A stretch of DNA of 64,000 bases from CAVYOD01 sp963770045 (GCA_963770045.1 CAVYOD010000022.1:124001-188000), one strand, 5' to 3'. Positions 17,302-26,162 are shown, counted from the stretch's first letter. Numbers and translations: made by a program. Notes: a model not told the origin generated them from the letters alone.

Positions 17302-17749
17302 CCTGTCTCCTCCAATCGTAGGGGATGTCCTCGCCGTAGGGGTCCAATCGCTGTTCATCGGGATGTTCGTGTCTGTAAACCTCGGTCGGGATGTTGACGA
17401 CGATCGCCTCTTCCAGGCTCACGCACATCCAGCCGTGATAGACCCCGGCCGGGATTTGGACCAGGATCGGGTTGTGGACTCCGAGGTAAAACCTGTTGAT
17501 CTCTTTGGAGGTCGGCGACTTATCCCGGCCGTCATAGATGACCAACTTGATCATCCCGGAGAGACAGGCCACGTTGTCGGTCTGTTTTTCATGTTTGTGC
17601 CAGGCCTTCACGACCCCGGGGTAGGTGGTGGTCACATAGACCTGCCCGAACTGCTGGAAGAGCTCGTCATCCCGGCGCAGGATCTCCATGAGCCGTCCGC
17701 GCTCATCGGGTATCACCTTCAGTTTCTTGACCTTTACGCCATCGATCAT
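17294..17749 (-). CDS. dTDP-4-dehydrorhamnose 3,5-epimerase-related cupin
   Basis: A 151-residue single cupin. The segment YVTTTYPGVVKAWHKHEKQTDNV near residue 37 holds the conserved His pair, and VQIPAGVYHGWMCVS near residue 97 is the usual C-terminal barrel strand. It is shorter than classical RmlC (~180 residues) and the catalytic loop reads AWHKHE rather than RGLHYQ, so it belongs to the RmlC-like group. It may be the 3,5-epimerase or a related keto-sugar isomerase. Its place between rmlA and rmlB supports a dTDP-sugar substrate. Confidence 0.75.
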   Translation of the reverse strand: MIDGVKVKKLKVIPDERGRLMEILRRDDELFQQFGQVYVTTTYPGVVKAWHKHEKQTDNVACLSGMIKLVIYDGRDKSPTSKEINRFYLGVHNPILVQIPAGVYHGWMCVSLEEAIVVNIPTEVYRHEHPDEQRLDPYGEDIPYDWRRQDG

Positions 17750-17812
17750 GATGTTCTCCTCGAAATGATCGTCCCGAAGATATGACCGCTGCAGGCCTCG
17801 CGAGTCGCGGCC

Positions 17813-18877
17813 CTATTTTATCCCAATCTCGCTCTTGTCTCCAACCATGAAGCGATAGACCGAAGGTTTGGCCGCGCCCTTAAAAATCCTCACTCCCCGG
17901 CCGATCAGGCTCTCGTCGATCCGGCTGCCCACGTCCCTGATCTCGCTTCCCTCGAGGATGATGCTGTGCTCCACTTCGGTCTGGATGATCTTGCAGCCTC
18001 TCTGGATCGAGGTGAACGGCCCGATATAGGAATCAACGATCTCGGTTTTTTCGCCGATGATTGCGGGTCCTCGGATGGTGCTGTTGCGGACGAGGACATC
18101 CTTCTCGATGATGACATTGCCGTTGATCTTCGAAGCCGAGTCCACCGAGCCCTCGATCCGGGTGGCGATGTTCTCCAGAATCAGGCGATTGGCTTCCAGA
18201 ATGTCCTCGATCTTTCCCGTGTCCTTCCACCAGCCCGAGACCAGGTGCGGGATGACCCTGTATCCCTGATCCACCAGGTATTGGATGGCATCCGTGATTT
18301 CCAGCTCCTTGCGCCAGGAGGGTTTGATCGCTCTCGCGGCCTCGAAGATGTGAAAATCGAACATGTAGACACCGACAAGGGCCAGGTTGGATTTGGGGTT
18401 CTTGGGCTTCTCGACGAGCTTGACCACTTTCCCTCCCCGGAGCTCGGCTACGCCGAACATCTGGGGGTTGGGCACCTCGGTCAGGAGGATGAGAGAATTG
18501 GGCTTCTTTTGCTTGAACTCCGCGACCAGCGACTTGATGCCGCTCTTGAGAATGTTGTCGCCCAGGTACATGACGAAGCTGTCGCGGCCCAGAAACCTTT
18601 CCGACACCAGGACGGCATGGGCCAGCCCCAGCGGCTCGTCCTGCTCGATGTAGGTTATTTTGATCCCCCAGCGGCGCCCGTCTCCGCAGGCCTCCTTGAT
18701 CTCCGCCTTGGTGTCACCCACGATGATGCCGATGTCCTTGATCCCGGCGTCTGCCAGGGCTTCGATGCCGTAAAAAAGCACGGGCTTGTTTGCGACCGGC
18801 ACCAACTGTTTCGCCTGGGTGAACGTCAGAGGCCGGAGCCTTGTCCCTTTGCCACCGCTGAGGATCAACCCTTTCAT
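17813..18877 (-). CDS. rfbA: Glucose-1-phosphate thymidylyltransferase, long form
   Basis: A 354-residue nucleotidyltransferase. MKGLILSGGKGTRLRPLT is the catalytic start; QDEPLGLAHAV, FVMYLGDNIL and VSGWWKDTGKIED are the further sugar-phosphate sites. After residue ~240 a left-handed beta-helix-like tail (NVIIEKDVLVRNSTIRGPAI) makes this the long, StrD/RmlA-long type rather than the 290-residue enterobacterial form. It makes dTDP-glucose for the downstream rmlB gene. It starts one base after the lptD stop, linking sugar activation with LPS export in one transcript. Confidence 0.9.
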   Translation of the reverse strand: MKGLILSGGKGTRLRPLTFTQAKQLVPVANKPVLFYGIEALADAGIKDIGIIVGDTKAEIKEACGDGRRWGIKITYIEQDEPLGLAHAVLVSERFLGRDSFVMYLGDNILKSGIKSLVAEFKQKKPNSLILLTEVPNPQMFGVAELRGGKVVKLVEKPKNPKSNLALVGVYMFDFHIFEAARAIKPSWRKELEITDAIQYLVDQGYRVIPHLVSGWWKDTGKIEDILEANRLILENIATRIEGSVDSASKINGNVIIEKDVLVRNSTIRGPAIIGEKTEIVDSYIGPFTSIQRGCKIIQTEVEHSIILEGSEIRDVGSRIDESLIGRGVRIFKGAAKPSVYRFMVGDKSEIGIK

Positions 18878-18878
18878 C

Positions 18879-21050
18879 TTAGAACCCTATTCCTCCCAAC
18901 AAGTCCGTCGATTTCCCGATATTCCCCAGGCCGAGGGAAATTCTGAACTGGACCTCGGGCTGGTTCCGAAAATAAAATATCCTGAAATCGGCTTTGAACT
19001 CAAGGCACTGGTAATCGTAAGAAAACGAGAACGCCGAGTAAAGCATCTTTCTTTGCTGAATATTGTAATCAAGCTCGACCTGGCCCTCCAAGGGAATGCC
19101 CGGGATTTTCAAACCCGAGTAAAAATTGATTTGGTGGCGATTGAAATAGGTCTGCTTGGATATGTACGGATTGATGCTCTTATACCAATTGACTCGAAGA
19201 AAAAACGGGTTAGTGGGTTTCCCGAGGTTCGCGCCCAGGCGGATGCTCGAAAAGGTCTTGATGTAAGTGTTGAAGCCGGCAGAAAAGTCGACGCTATAAT
19301 CGGCCCCGGGATAAAACCTCAGGTAGCTCGTCACATCAGAAAAACTTGGGATCTTTCCTTCGATCTGGTAGACCCTCAGGGGGCTGTCCTGCGGTGAGAA
19401 GTAATAAGTCTGACCGATGCCCAGGGTGAACATCTCCCTGGGCATTTCGTCTTTCTTGATCAGAAAATGGTTGACCAGGGTGTAATTGATCTGGTCATTG
19501 CGATAGAAACCATAGGGAGTGATGATCCGGTCTGCCGAGGTCACGGGACTCTGGTAAGTGTAGGTGATAGTGGGCTCGATGATGTGCTTCAGCTTCGGAT
19601 TATTCTCGGAGTCGCGGTAGATCTTGGTGAACACGGGCCCGACAAGCTCAACATTCAGGTTGTAGTTGGTGGTCAGGAGGGGCTCATCCACGACTCTTGT
19701 CGAATAGGGCTTGTAGCTTTGGGCGTAGTAGGTCAGGCTGACCCCGGCTGTCGGGGTTAAGGTCAGCCAGGGGATCTCAGTAAAAGGCAGCGATAGCGAC
19801 GGACTCAAGGTCAGGCTCTGCGATTTCTTCTGCTTCCCCTGATCGTATTCATAGTTCCAGCCGTATTGCCAGCTGTTGAAAGAAGAATTAAAAGAAAAGT
19901 AGAGCGGCGAAAACAGCTTGATTCTGAAGGTGTTGAAGCTGATCTGGGGGAGGTTCGTGGTGATGATCGAATTTCCGAGCTGGGCAAAATAGGTCTCGAA
20001 TCTCGAGACCCTGGCGCTGAAATTGAAGTAGGACCAGGCGCGGGATAGATAAACCTGGGAGTTGCGGTTGGAAATCACGGCCCGCTGGAAATTGTTATCG
20101 AACTGCCTCAGAAAATCAAAAGAGCTGTTGTAATCGATGTGGGCGACGAGGTTGAAGTTCAGGGGAAGGCTCTGGTTGTGGTTCATGCGGATGAGGGAGG
20201 CGTTTTTCTGGGCGACCTGGCCCGGCTGGTTCTTGAAATTGAAATAGAAGAGGTTGAGCTGTCCCCCTGCCCCCGGCCCGAGGAGGTAACGGACTTCCGT
20301 CCCCGCCCCCAGACCCTGGGCGGAATAATAATCCAGGCTGAAGGTCGCATCGACGTTCCGCTTGGGAGCCCAGTAAAAATGCTGAGAATAGATAAATCCC
20401 TTTCTGCCCGAATATCCGATTTGGGGCATCAGAAATCCCGTGGATCGCTCCTGGTTTAAGGGATAGCGGAGATAAGGCCAGTAGAATACGGGGACTTTTT
20501 TGATCGAGACGACCGCGTTCCACATCTGGATATAGTCGTTCTTCTTGAAATTGGCTTTGCTGCAGGAAAAATTCCAGCGGGGAACAGGCTGGGTGCAAGA
20601 GGTGATGCGCGCCTTCTCCAGGCTATAGACGTCATTGCTTTGCTTTTGCACAGAATTAGCTTCATAGGATATGGTCGGCTGGACCATCCCGTAGACTTTG
20701 TCCAGTTTGCCCTGAGAGTTGTCGAGGTTCAAGAAGATCTTTTGGGCCGAGACGGCTTCGCCCGGAGTTTGGACCGAGACGTTGCCCTCGGCGTAGACAT
20801 CCTTGGTCTTGGTGTTGACCTGAGCCTTATCCGCAAAAACCGTGATGTCTTTATAGTGGACCTCGACATTCCCGGTGGCGAAAACCGTATCTTTGTCTTT
20901 GACCGCGTTATTGTAGATGATCTTGAATTCCCCGGGCTCCGGGACCTGCTTCTTGGGGCGATGCTTCTGAGGGAACAGGGGAAGGCCGATGAGCAGGCAG
21001 GCAAGAAAGCCCAGGCAGAGAAACGGCTTTATTCTGGACACAAGAGACAT
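18879..21050 (-). CDS. lptD: LPS-assembly outer-membrane protein LptD
   Basis: About 723 residues, opening with a signal peptide (IKPFLCLGFLACLLIGLPLF). The LptA-like OstA domain follows (residues ~35-140: VFATGNVEVHYKDITVFADKA, VYAEGNVSVQTPGEAVSAQK), then a long aromatic, alternating beta-barrel domain to the C-terminal GIGF. The CTQPVPRWNFSCSKANF stretch near residue 150 holds the cysteine pair typical of the junction. LptD with LptE inserts LPS into the outer membrane. A GTG codon 9 bases further up is an alternative start. It leads the rml sugar operon. Confidence 0.9.
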   Translation of the reverse strand: MSLVSRIKPFLCLGFLACLLIGLPLFPQKHRPKKQVPEPGEFKIIYNNAVKDKDTVFATGNVEVHYKDITVFADKAQVNTKTKDVYAEGNVSVQTPGEAVSAQKIFLNLDNSQGKLDKVYGMVQPTISYEANSVQKQSNDVYSLEKARITSCTQPVPRWNFSCSKANFKKNDYIQMWNAVVSIKKVPVFYWPYLRYPLNQERSTGFLMPQIGYSGRKGFIYSQHFYWAPKRNVDATFSLDYYSAQGLGAGTEVRYLLGPGAGGQLNLFYFNFKNQPGQVAQKNASLIRMNHNQSLPLNFNLVAHIDYNSSFDFLRQFDNNFQRAVISNRNSQVYLSRAWSYFNFSARVSRFETYFAQLGNSIITTNLPQISFNTFRIKLFSPLYFSFNSSFNSWQYGWNYEYDQGKQKKSQSLTLSPSLSLPFTEIPWLTLTPTAGVSLTYYAQSYKPYSTRVVDEPLLTTNYNLNVELVGPVFTKIYRDSENNPKLKHIIEPTITYTYQSPVTSADRIITPYGFYRNDQINYTLVNHFLIKKDEMPREMFTLGIGQTYYFSPQDSPLRVYQIEGKIPSFSDVTSYLRFYPGADYSVDFSAGFNTYIKTFSSIRLGANLGKPTNPFFLRVNWYKSINPYISKQTYFNRHQINFYSGLKIPGIPLEGQVELDYNIQQRKMLYSAFSFSYDYQCLEFKADFRIFYFRNQPEVQFRISLGLGNIGKSTDLLGGIGF

Positions 21051-21090
21051 TTGTAACACAATGCCCCGAGAGAATCAACTGGCCAAGACT

Positions 21091-21252
21091 GCCTATCTCG
21101 TCCATCTCGTCGTCTCGTCATCACGTCGATCTAGTCGAGACAGTGAGCGCTGAGCAGTGAAAAGTCAAATCAATCGTTCTTAAGCTCCTCACCCCTTAAT
21201 CCTTAATTTTCAATGATCATTTGACGAGATAGACGGACAACGAGGGACGGGG
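21091..21252. repeat. TCTCGTC-type inverted array, copy 3
   Basis: The left arm (21091-21138) carries five TCTCGTC-like units; the right arm (21221-21252) holds GACGAGATAGACGGACAACG. The 80-base centre includes a TGAGCAG-type heptamer repeat (21142-21160) and a GTCAAAT/ATTTGAC inner pair. It separates the divergent lptD and atpZ units; the rest of the gap 21060-21427 shows no gene. Confidence 0.75.
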
Positions 21253-21427
21253 AGACTTTTTCCCTTGAAATTTGGGCCTGATTAGGTAACATAGAATAGG
21301 GAGAGGGATTGAAGGTCTTCGATCACGGTTCCAGCCAGAAATACACAATTCGGCTGGATCTCCAGGGAGGGGGATGGGCCGGCCTCCTGCCGGATCATCC
21401 CTGTCCTCAGAAACAAGACAAAGAGAG

Positions 21428-21685
21428 ATGGATGGCGAGGTGCTTCGGATGACCGGGCCAAAGCCTGCCAAGGGCGGCTACAGGAAATGGGCGGCGATGA
21501 GCTCCCTCGGGCTGATGCTGCCTTCCTCCATCGTCGTGGGCCTTTTCTTCGGCTACCTTCTGGACAAACTCCTGGGAACCCATCCCTGGATGCTGCTCCT
21601 TTTTCTCGTCCTGGGGACGATTTCGGGCTTCTACAGTCTGCTCCGAGGCCTTAATAAATATAAGGATGGCCAAGATGACTCCTGA
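21428..21685 (+). CDS. atpZ: AtpZ/AtpI-type ATP synthase accessory membrane protein
   Basis: About 85 residues with two membrane helices (SSLGLMLPSSIVVGLFFGYLL, then WMLLLFLVLGTISGFYSLL) separated by a DKLLGTHP loop. This is the AtpZ/F1F0-ATPase subunit pattern (DKxxGTxPW). The family helps assemble the F0 part and may aid Mg or Ca entry. Starts at 21428 and 21449 are both possible, the latter with GAGG 8 bases upstream; an ATG at 21374 would add an unsupported extension. It overlaps the next gene by 20 bases. Confidence 0.85.
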   Translation: MDGEVLRMTGPKPAKGGYRKWAAMSSLGLMLPSSIVVGLFFGYLLDKLLGTHPWMLLLFLVLGTISGFYSLLRGLNKYKDGQDDS

Positions 21686-22058
21686 AGAAAAGATCCTCCA
21701 TCGTATCCCGCTGGAGATCCTGGTCCTGTCCGCCGTCATCGCCACATTCTCCCTCCTGTTTCTTGCCACCCTGACCTCCCTCTTTATCCTGGCCGGAGGT
21801 GCGGTCTCGGCCGCAGGTTTTATCTGGCTGAGAGAGTCGCTCGGTAAAGCTCTTCTCAGAGGAAAAAAGGAAGCCCTCAGGTCGGGAATCGTATTCTACA
21901 CCCTCCGGCTCGTCTTGATTATTGCCATCTTTTTGATTATAATTTTCCTCTTTCCGAAGAAGATTTTGGCGTTCGTCGCTGGCTTCTCGACGGTTATTCT
22001 GGTATTTCTGGCCGAGGGATTCCGCGCTCTCGTCCAGCCAGGGCAATGGAAGAACTAG
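21666..22058 (+). CDS. atpI: ATP synthase subunit I-like membrane protein
   Basis: A 130-residue protein with four membrane helices paired around residues 17-60 and 75-120 and a short charged loop (RESLGKALLRGKKEALRSG). This is the usual form of ATP synthase I family proteins that precede atpB. Similarity rests on topology and position more than on motifs. It overlaps atpZ upstream and atpB downstream by 13 bases, so the cluster is tightly coupled. It likely assists assembly of the c-ring. Confidence 0.75.
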   Translation: MAKMTPEEKILHRIPLEILVLSAVIATFSLLFLATLTSLFILAGGAVSAAGFIWLRESLGKALLRGKKEALRSGIVFYTLRLVLIIAIFLIIIFLFPKKILAFVAGFSTVILVFLAEGFRALVQPGQWKN

Positions 22059-22795
22059 AACACAGCCTTTTCATCGTCGACCTTTTCAACAAAGTCTTCG
22101 GAAAACCTCTAGCCGCCCTGCTATCTCTGGCCGGCATCCAGGTCAAAAACCCCGAGCATCTGGTTCCCGACTATATCGTCATGAGCCTGATCGTGGTGCT
22201 TCTCCTCATTCTTTTCTTCGGGGTGCTCTCCAGAAAACTCTCGGTCATTCCCACCAAACGACAGACCTTCCTTGAACTCGTCATCGGAGCCATCGAGGGC
22301 CTGCTGGTCGACATCATCGGGGAAGACGGAAGAAGCTATCTTCCCGTGGTCGCGTCGGTCGGCTTATTCATCCTGACCGCTAACCTCCTCGGGCTCGTTC
22401 CCGGACTGATGTCCCCGACCAGCAAACTCAATGTCACGATCGGCTGTGCGTTGGTCGTTTTCTTCTATTATCACTGGCAGGGAATGAAAGCCCAGGGGGT
22501 CTTGAAGTATCTCAAGCATTTTACCGGCCCCATCCCGCTGCTGGCCCCGCTTCTCCTCCCCATCGAGATCATCAGCCATTTCTCCCGGCCGGTCTCACTC
22601 TCGATCCGTCTCTTCGGCAACATTTTTGCTGAAGAATTGCTCATCGTCGTCATCGCCTCGATCATTCCTTTTGTTCTTCCCCTCCCTTTCATGGCCGTGG
22701 CCATCTTCACTGGCGCCATCCAGGCCTTCGTCTTCGTCCTGCTGTCCTGCATCTATCTGGCCGGAGCCGTGACTCTGGAGGAAGAACAACACTAA
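22046..22795 (+). CDS. atpB: F0F1 ATP synthase subunit a
   Basis: A 249-residue membrane protein. The critical stator arginine is in the SRPVSLSIRLFGNIFAEELL helix near residues 180-199, and the C-terminal helix IQAFVFVLLSCIYLAGAV is also typical. NLLGLVPGLMSPTSKLNVT near residue 113 is the standard aH4 region. It forms the ion half-channels next to the c-ring. Genes for b, delta and the whole F1 part do not follow, so the ATP synthase genes are split between at least two loci. Confidence 0.93.
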   Translation: MEELEHSLFIVDLFNKVFGKPLAALLSLAGIQVKNPEHLVPDYIVMSLIVVLLLILFFGVLSRKLSVIPTKRQTFLELVIGAIEGLLVDIIGEDGRSYLPVVASVGLFILTANLLGLVPGLMSPTSKLNVTIGCALVVFFYYHWQGMKAQGVLKYLKHFTGPIPLLAPLLLPIEIISHFSRPVSLSIRLFGNIFAEELLIVVIASIIPFVLPLPFMAVAIFTGAIQAFVFVLLSCIYLAGAVTLEEEQH

Positions 22796-22823
22796 ATTGA
22801 ACGAGAAGAACAAGGAGTAAAGC

Positions 22824-23162
22824 ATGTCGAGAAAAATGAAAGCGTTTGGGTTGTTGCTCTTTTTTATCGTGCTCGCCGGCAGCCCGCTCGTCGCTCAGGA
22901 AATCAACCCCGTCAAGGCTTCCCTCTTCAAGTGGTCGATCATCGTCGGAGGCGCCATCATTTGCGTCGCCGCTGCCGCCGGAGCCTTCTGCCAGGCCAAA
23001 GCGATCAGCAGCGCCTGCGAAGGAATCTCCAGGAACCCCGGCGCCGCCCCTCAGATCCGCTTCCTTCTGATCTTCGGACTGGTCCTGATCGAAACACTGG
23101 TCATCTATACCCTGCTCATTTCGATCATCATTCTGATGGTCAAGTGGAACGCCTACGTCTAA
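22824..23162 (+). CDS. atpE: F0F1 ATP synthase subunit c with N-terminal signal-like extension
   Basis: A 112-residue two-helix proteolipid. The first ~25 residues (KAFGLLLFFIVLAGSPLVAQ) look like a cleavable signal peptide, an extension seen in some phyla. Helix 1 reads AGAFCQAKAISSACEGISRNP; helix 2 carries the ion-binding glutamate in LVLIETLVIYTLL. Relative to the RNP loop, the Gln falls where sodium-type c subunits have their ligand Gln. The Glu-Thr pair with a Tyr five residues after Glu matches most of the sodium set, but one ligand-position Thr is Leu. The ATG follows AAGGAG. The next gene is not an ATP synthase gene. Confidence 0.92.
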   Translation: MSRKMKAFGLLLFFIVLAGSPLVAQEINPVKASLFKWSIIVGGAIICVAAAAGAFCQAKAISSACEGISRNPGAAPQIRFLLIFGLVLIETLVIYTLLISIIILMVKWNAYV

Positions 23163-23193
23163 GAGGAGCCGCGCCCTCTTGAGATAAAGACTG

Positions 23194-24072
23194 ATGAAGT
23201 CCTCCATCTTCAAGATCCTGGCCGAGACCTTCAAGCGGTTCAACGATGACAAATGCTGGAATTCGGCCATCATCATCTCCTATTTCACGTTTATGTGCGC
23301 CATCCCGTTGATCGCCCTGTTCGCCTATATCACGACCAAGATTCTGGGAAGTTCCGAGATCGCCTTCCGCAGCCTCAATCTCTTCACCGAAGAATTCTTC
23401 GCTAAGATGGACCCCGGCTTCTTCCAGAAAATCCAGGCCGTTTCCAAGAACATCACCAACCTGGGCTTGTTCGGGCTTCTGGGCTCCCTGATCGCCGCGA
23501 GTTTCTTGTTTTCCAACCTGATCTACACTCTCAACTTCATCTTTCGAGCCAACTACCGCAAGTCTTTTTTTTACAACCGGCTGATGGAATACGTCATCAT
23601 GGTCACGATGGGCATCATCATGCTCTTCAGCCTGGCCAGCACGGCCTTCTGGACGGCCCTGCACAGGACGATCAGGGGAAACGACTTCGTGGACAACTTC
23701 ATCAATCCCGATGTCCTTCGATTTGTGGACAGCTTCCTGGTCCAGTACCTGATCCCCTACGCCCTGACGTTCCTGGTGCTCTTCAGTCTCTACAAGCTCA
23801 TCCCCGAGGTCAGAGTCCACACCGCGTCTGCGGCCATCGCGGCCTCCATCAGCGCCGTGCTCTGGGAAATATTCAAAAGGATCTTTGCCTTTTATGTGGC
23901 CCATTTCTCGGCCATCGGAATCGTCCTCTCCAAGCTCGTGCAGGGGACGCTCACTTCGATCATTTTTTTCCTCCTCTGGATTTCTTTTTCGCTCGTCATC
24001 CTGCTCTGGGGAGCGGAGCTGGCGGCTGTCTTGAACGAACGGAGGCATGCTCATGTCACCCCGGCCTCATGA
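23194..24072 (+). CDS. YihY/BrkB family inner-membrane protein
   Basis: A 292-residue protein with about six membrane helices. Family marks are the N-terminal amphipathic part (FNDDKCWNSAIIISYFTFMCAIPLIALFAY), the central NRLMEYVIMV and the C-terminal SYLLWISFSLVILLWGAEL-type helix (here IIFFLLWISFSLVILLWGAE). The YihY/BrkB family was once called ribonuclease BN by mistake; its function remains uncertain. It follows atpE by 31 bases and its end overlaps lpxD by 20 bases, so it ties the ATP synthase genes to a lipid A gene. Confidence 0.85.
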   Translation: MKSSIFKILAETFKRFNDDKCWNSAIIISYFTFMCAIPLIALFAYITTKILGSSEIAFRSLNLFTEEFFAKMDPGFFQKIQAVSKNITNLGLFGLLGSLIAASFLFSNLIYTLNFIFRANYRKSFFYNRLMEYVIMVTMGIIMLFSLASTAFWTALHRTIRGNDFVDNFINPDVLRFVDSFLVQYLIPYALTFLVLFSLYKLIPEVRVHTASAAIAASISAVLWEIFKRIFAFYVAHFSAIGIVLSKLVQGTLTSIIFFLLWISFSLVILLWGAELAAVLNERRHAHVTPAS

Positions 24073-25105
24073 AATCTGCTTGACCGTCAAGGAACTGGCC
24101 CGCCTGCTGGGCTGCCCCTTCGAGGGCGACGGTGAGACGTCAATCCGCGGAGTGGCCAGCCTGGAAAGGGCCCAACAGGGAGATCTCGTTTTTCTCTCTC
24201 AGAAGAAATTCCGGGCCCAGCTAGAAGCCACGCAGGCCTCAGCGGCGATCATCCCCCAAGATGAGGACTTTGGAAAGATCCCCGTCCTGAAGTCTGCGCG
24301 CCCCCATCTCACGTTCATCAAAGCGGTGGAAATCTTCTACCAGCCTTTCCGTATGCCCGCCGGCATCCATCCCACGGCGGATGTATCGCCGTCGGCAAAG
24401 ATTGGGGGCGACGTCGCCGTGGGCCCACTCACATATATCGGCGACGATGTGGAAATCGGGCAGGGGACGGTCATTTATCCGCTCGTGGTCATTTATCCCC
24501 GGGTCAGAATCGGCGAAAACTGTCTCATCTACTCCCATGTTTCCATCCGCGAGGACACCGTGATCGGGAACAGGGTTATCCTCCACAACGGTTCGGTCGT
24601 CGGCTCGGACGGATTTGGCTATGAAAAAATCGAGGCCGGAAGCTACCTCAAAATTCCCCAGGTGGGCCGGGTGGTTATCGAGGACGACGTCGAGGTCGGG
24701 GCCAACGCGACGATCGACCGGGCCGCGCTCGACGAGACGGTCGTGCGGAAAGGGACAAAGATCGATAACCTGGTCCAGGTCGCCCACAACGTCGAGATCG
24801 GCGAGAATTCGATCCTGGCCGCGCTCACTGGTATAGCCGGAAGCTCAAAAGTCGGGAAGAACGTCATCTTGGGCGGGCAGGTTGGGGTCTCCGACCATGT
24901 CCAGATCGGAGACAACGTGATCGCGGCGGCCAAGTCCGGCATCACCAAGAGTATTCCGGCCGGAACTTTTGTCTCGGGCAGCCCCCATCTGGACATCAGG
25001 GACTGGAGAAAGATCTGGGTCCTGCTGCCCCAGCTTTATGATTATGTTAAAGAGATAAAGGACCTCAAGAAGCGGGTTGAGGAATTAGAGAAGAAAAGCA
25101 AATAA
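24053..25105 (+). CDS. lpxD: UDP-3-O-(3-hydroxyacyl)glucosamine N-acyltransferase
   Basis: A 350-residue lipid A enzyme. Residues 1-100 form the uridine-binding domain (VKELARLLGCPFEG, VFLSQKKF). Hexapeptide repeats of a left-handed beta helix run from ~108 to 310, with GSDGFGYE near 186 and the catalytic His in NLVQVAHNVEIGENS near 240. A coiled tail ends the protein (IKDLKKRVEELEKK). It adds the amide-linked acyl chain in lipid A synthesis. GGAGG is 1 base from the ATG at 24047 but 7 from the ATG at 24053, so I prefer the latter. Confidence 0.93.
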   Translation: MSPRPHEICLTVKELARLLGCPFEGDGETSIRGVASLERAQQGDLVFLSQKKFRAQLEATQASAAIIPQDEDFGKIPVLKSARPHLTFIKAVEIFYQPFRMPAGIHPTADVSPSAKIGGDVAVGPLTYIGDDVEIGQGTVIYPLVVIYPRVRIGENCLIYSHVSIREDTVIGNRVILHNGSVVGSDGFGYEKIEAGSYLKIPQVGRVVIEDDVEVGANATIDRAALDETVVRKGTKIDNLVQVAHNVEIGENSILAALTGIAGSSKVGKNVILGGQVGVSDHVQIGDNVIAAAKSGITKSIPAGTFVSGSPHLDIRDWRKIWVLLPQLYDYVKEIKDLKKRVEELEKKSK

Positions 25106-25106
25106 C

Positions 25107-25210
25107 GGTCTATCTCGTCGTCTCGTCGTCTCGTTAGGAATACTGAAGGCGAGATAAATTTTCTTTTTTTTCAGATTTAACGAGACTGACGAGAGAGACG
25201 AGACAGACTC
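25107..25210. repeat. TCTCGTC-type inverted array, copy 4
   Basis: This is the clearest copy: a left arm of three 8-base TCTCGTCG units (25107-25135) pairs almost perfectly with a right arm (25178-25210). The ~40-base centre has a long T run. It fills the gap between the convergent lpxD and trxB genes, so it could end both transcripts. Confidence 0.85.
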
Positions 25211-25212
25211 TT

Positions 25213-26142
25213 CTATTCTTTAGAGAGATACTCGTCCACCTCCAGAGCTGCTCTCACCCCTGTTCCCACGGCTGTGGCCATCTGATTGGGGCAGGCATCG
25301 GTCACGTCGCCGCCTGCGAATATCCCCGGCTTTGAGGTCTCCATGGCCGAGGTCACCTTGATCTGGCCCAACTCGTTGAGCTCCACCAGGTCTTTAATAA
25401 AATGAGACGCCGGGTCCACGCCTATGGAGACAAACAGGCCATCGATTTTTAGGGGAAAAGATCGATTCTCCTTGATATTTCTGACGATAATAGATTCTAA
25501 GTGCGTTTCTCCCTTGATTTCCTGGACGACGCAATTCCAAAGGACTTCAATCTTGGGGTTGGCAAAAATTCTCTCCTGGAGGATCTTCTCCGCCCGGAAT
25601 TGTTCCCGGCGGTGGATGATGTTGAGTTTTCGGCAATATTTTGCTACGACGAGCGCCTCGGTGAGGGCATCGTCCCCGCCTCCCACCACCGCCACGTCCC
25701 GGTTTGTAAAGAACGCCCCGTCGCAGGTGGCGCAGTACGAAATCCCGCGGCCGATGAGCCGGTCTTCATTAGGCATACAAAGCTTCCGGTAATTGGAACC
25801 CGTGGCAATGATGACCGCCCGGGTCTCATAGTCCCGTTTGCTACCGGAGACGAGCCAATGACTTTCTTTCGGGAAGATTGTCTTCACCTCGTCTGTTTCA
25901 ACCCGGGCTCCAAATTTCTCCGCTTGCGCTCTGATATTTTTCATCAGGTCTATCGGAGCGATGCCGCCGGGGAATCCGGGGTAATTTTCCACCCAATCCG
26001 TGAGCAGGATTTGCCCGCCTGGAATTGCCTTCTCCAAAATCAGAGTATTTAATCTGGCACGGCCGGTATAGATAGCGGCCGATAGGCCAGCGGGACCAGC
26101 GCCTATGATGACGACGTCAAAGATATTGTCCATCGGCCCCAT
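25213..26142 (-). CDS. trxB: Thioredoxin reductase
   Basis: A 309-residue flavoprotein. The FAD site VVIIGAGPAGLSAAIYTGRA is near residue 10, the redox pair is in SYCATCDGAFF near residue 135, the NADPH site VAVVGGGDDALTEALV is near residue 152, and GIFAGGDVTD ends the FAD domain near residue 280. It keeps thioredoxin reduced. Two ATG codons (26142 and 26133) are possible. A strong promoter lies upstream. It seems to be a single-gene unit ending in a TCTCGTC element. Confidence 0.95.
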   Translation of the reverse strand: MGPMDNIFDVVIIGAGPAGLSAAIYTGRARLNTLILEKAIPGGQILLTDWVENYPGFPGGIAPIDLMKNIRAQAEKFGARVETDEVKTIFPKESHWLVSGSKRDYETRAVIIATGSNYRKLCMPNEDRLIGRGISYCATCDGAFFTNRDVAVVGGGDDALTEALVVAKYCRKLNIIHRREQFRAEKILQERIFANPKIEVLWNCVVQEIKGETHLESIIVRNIKENRSFPLKIDGLFVSIGVDPASHFIKDLVELNELGQIKVTSAMETSKPGIFAGGDVTDACPNQMATAVGTGVRAALEVDEYLSKE

Positions 26143-26162
26143 TATATTGTTGCCCTATGAAA

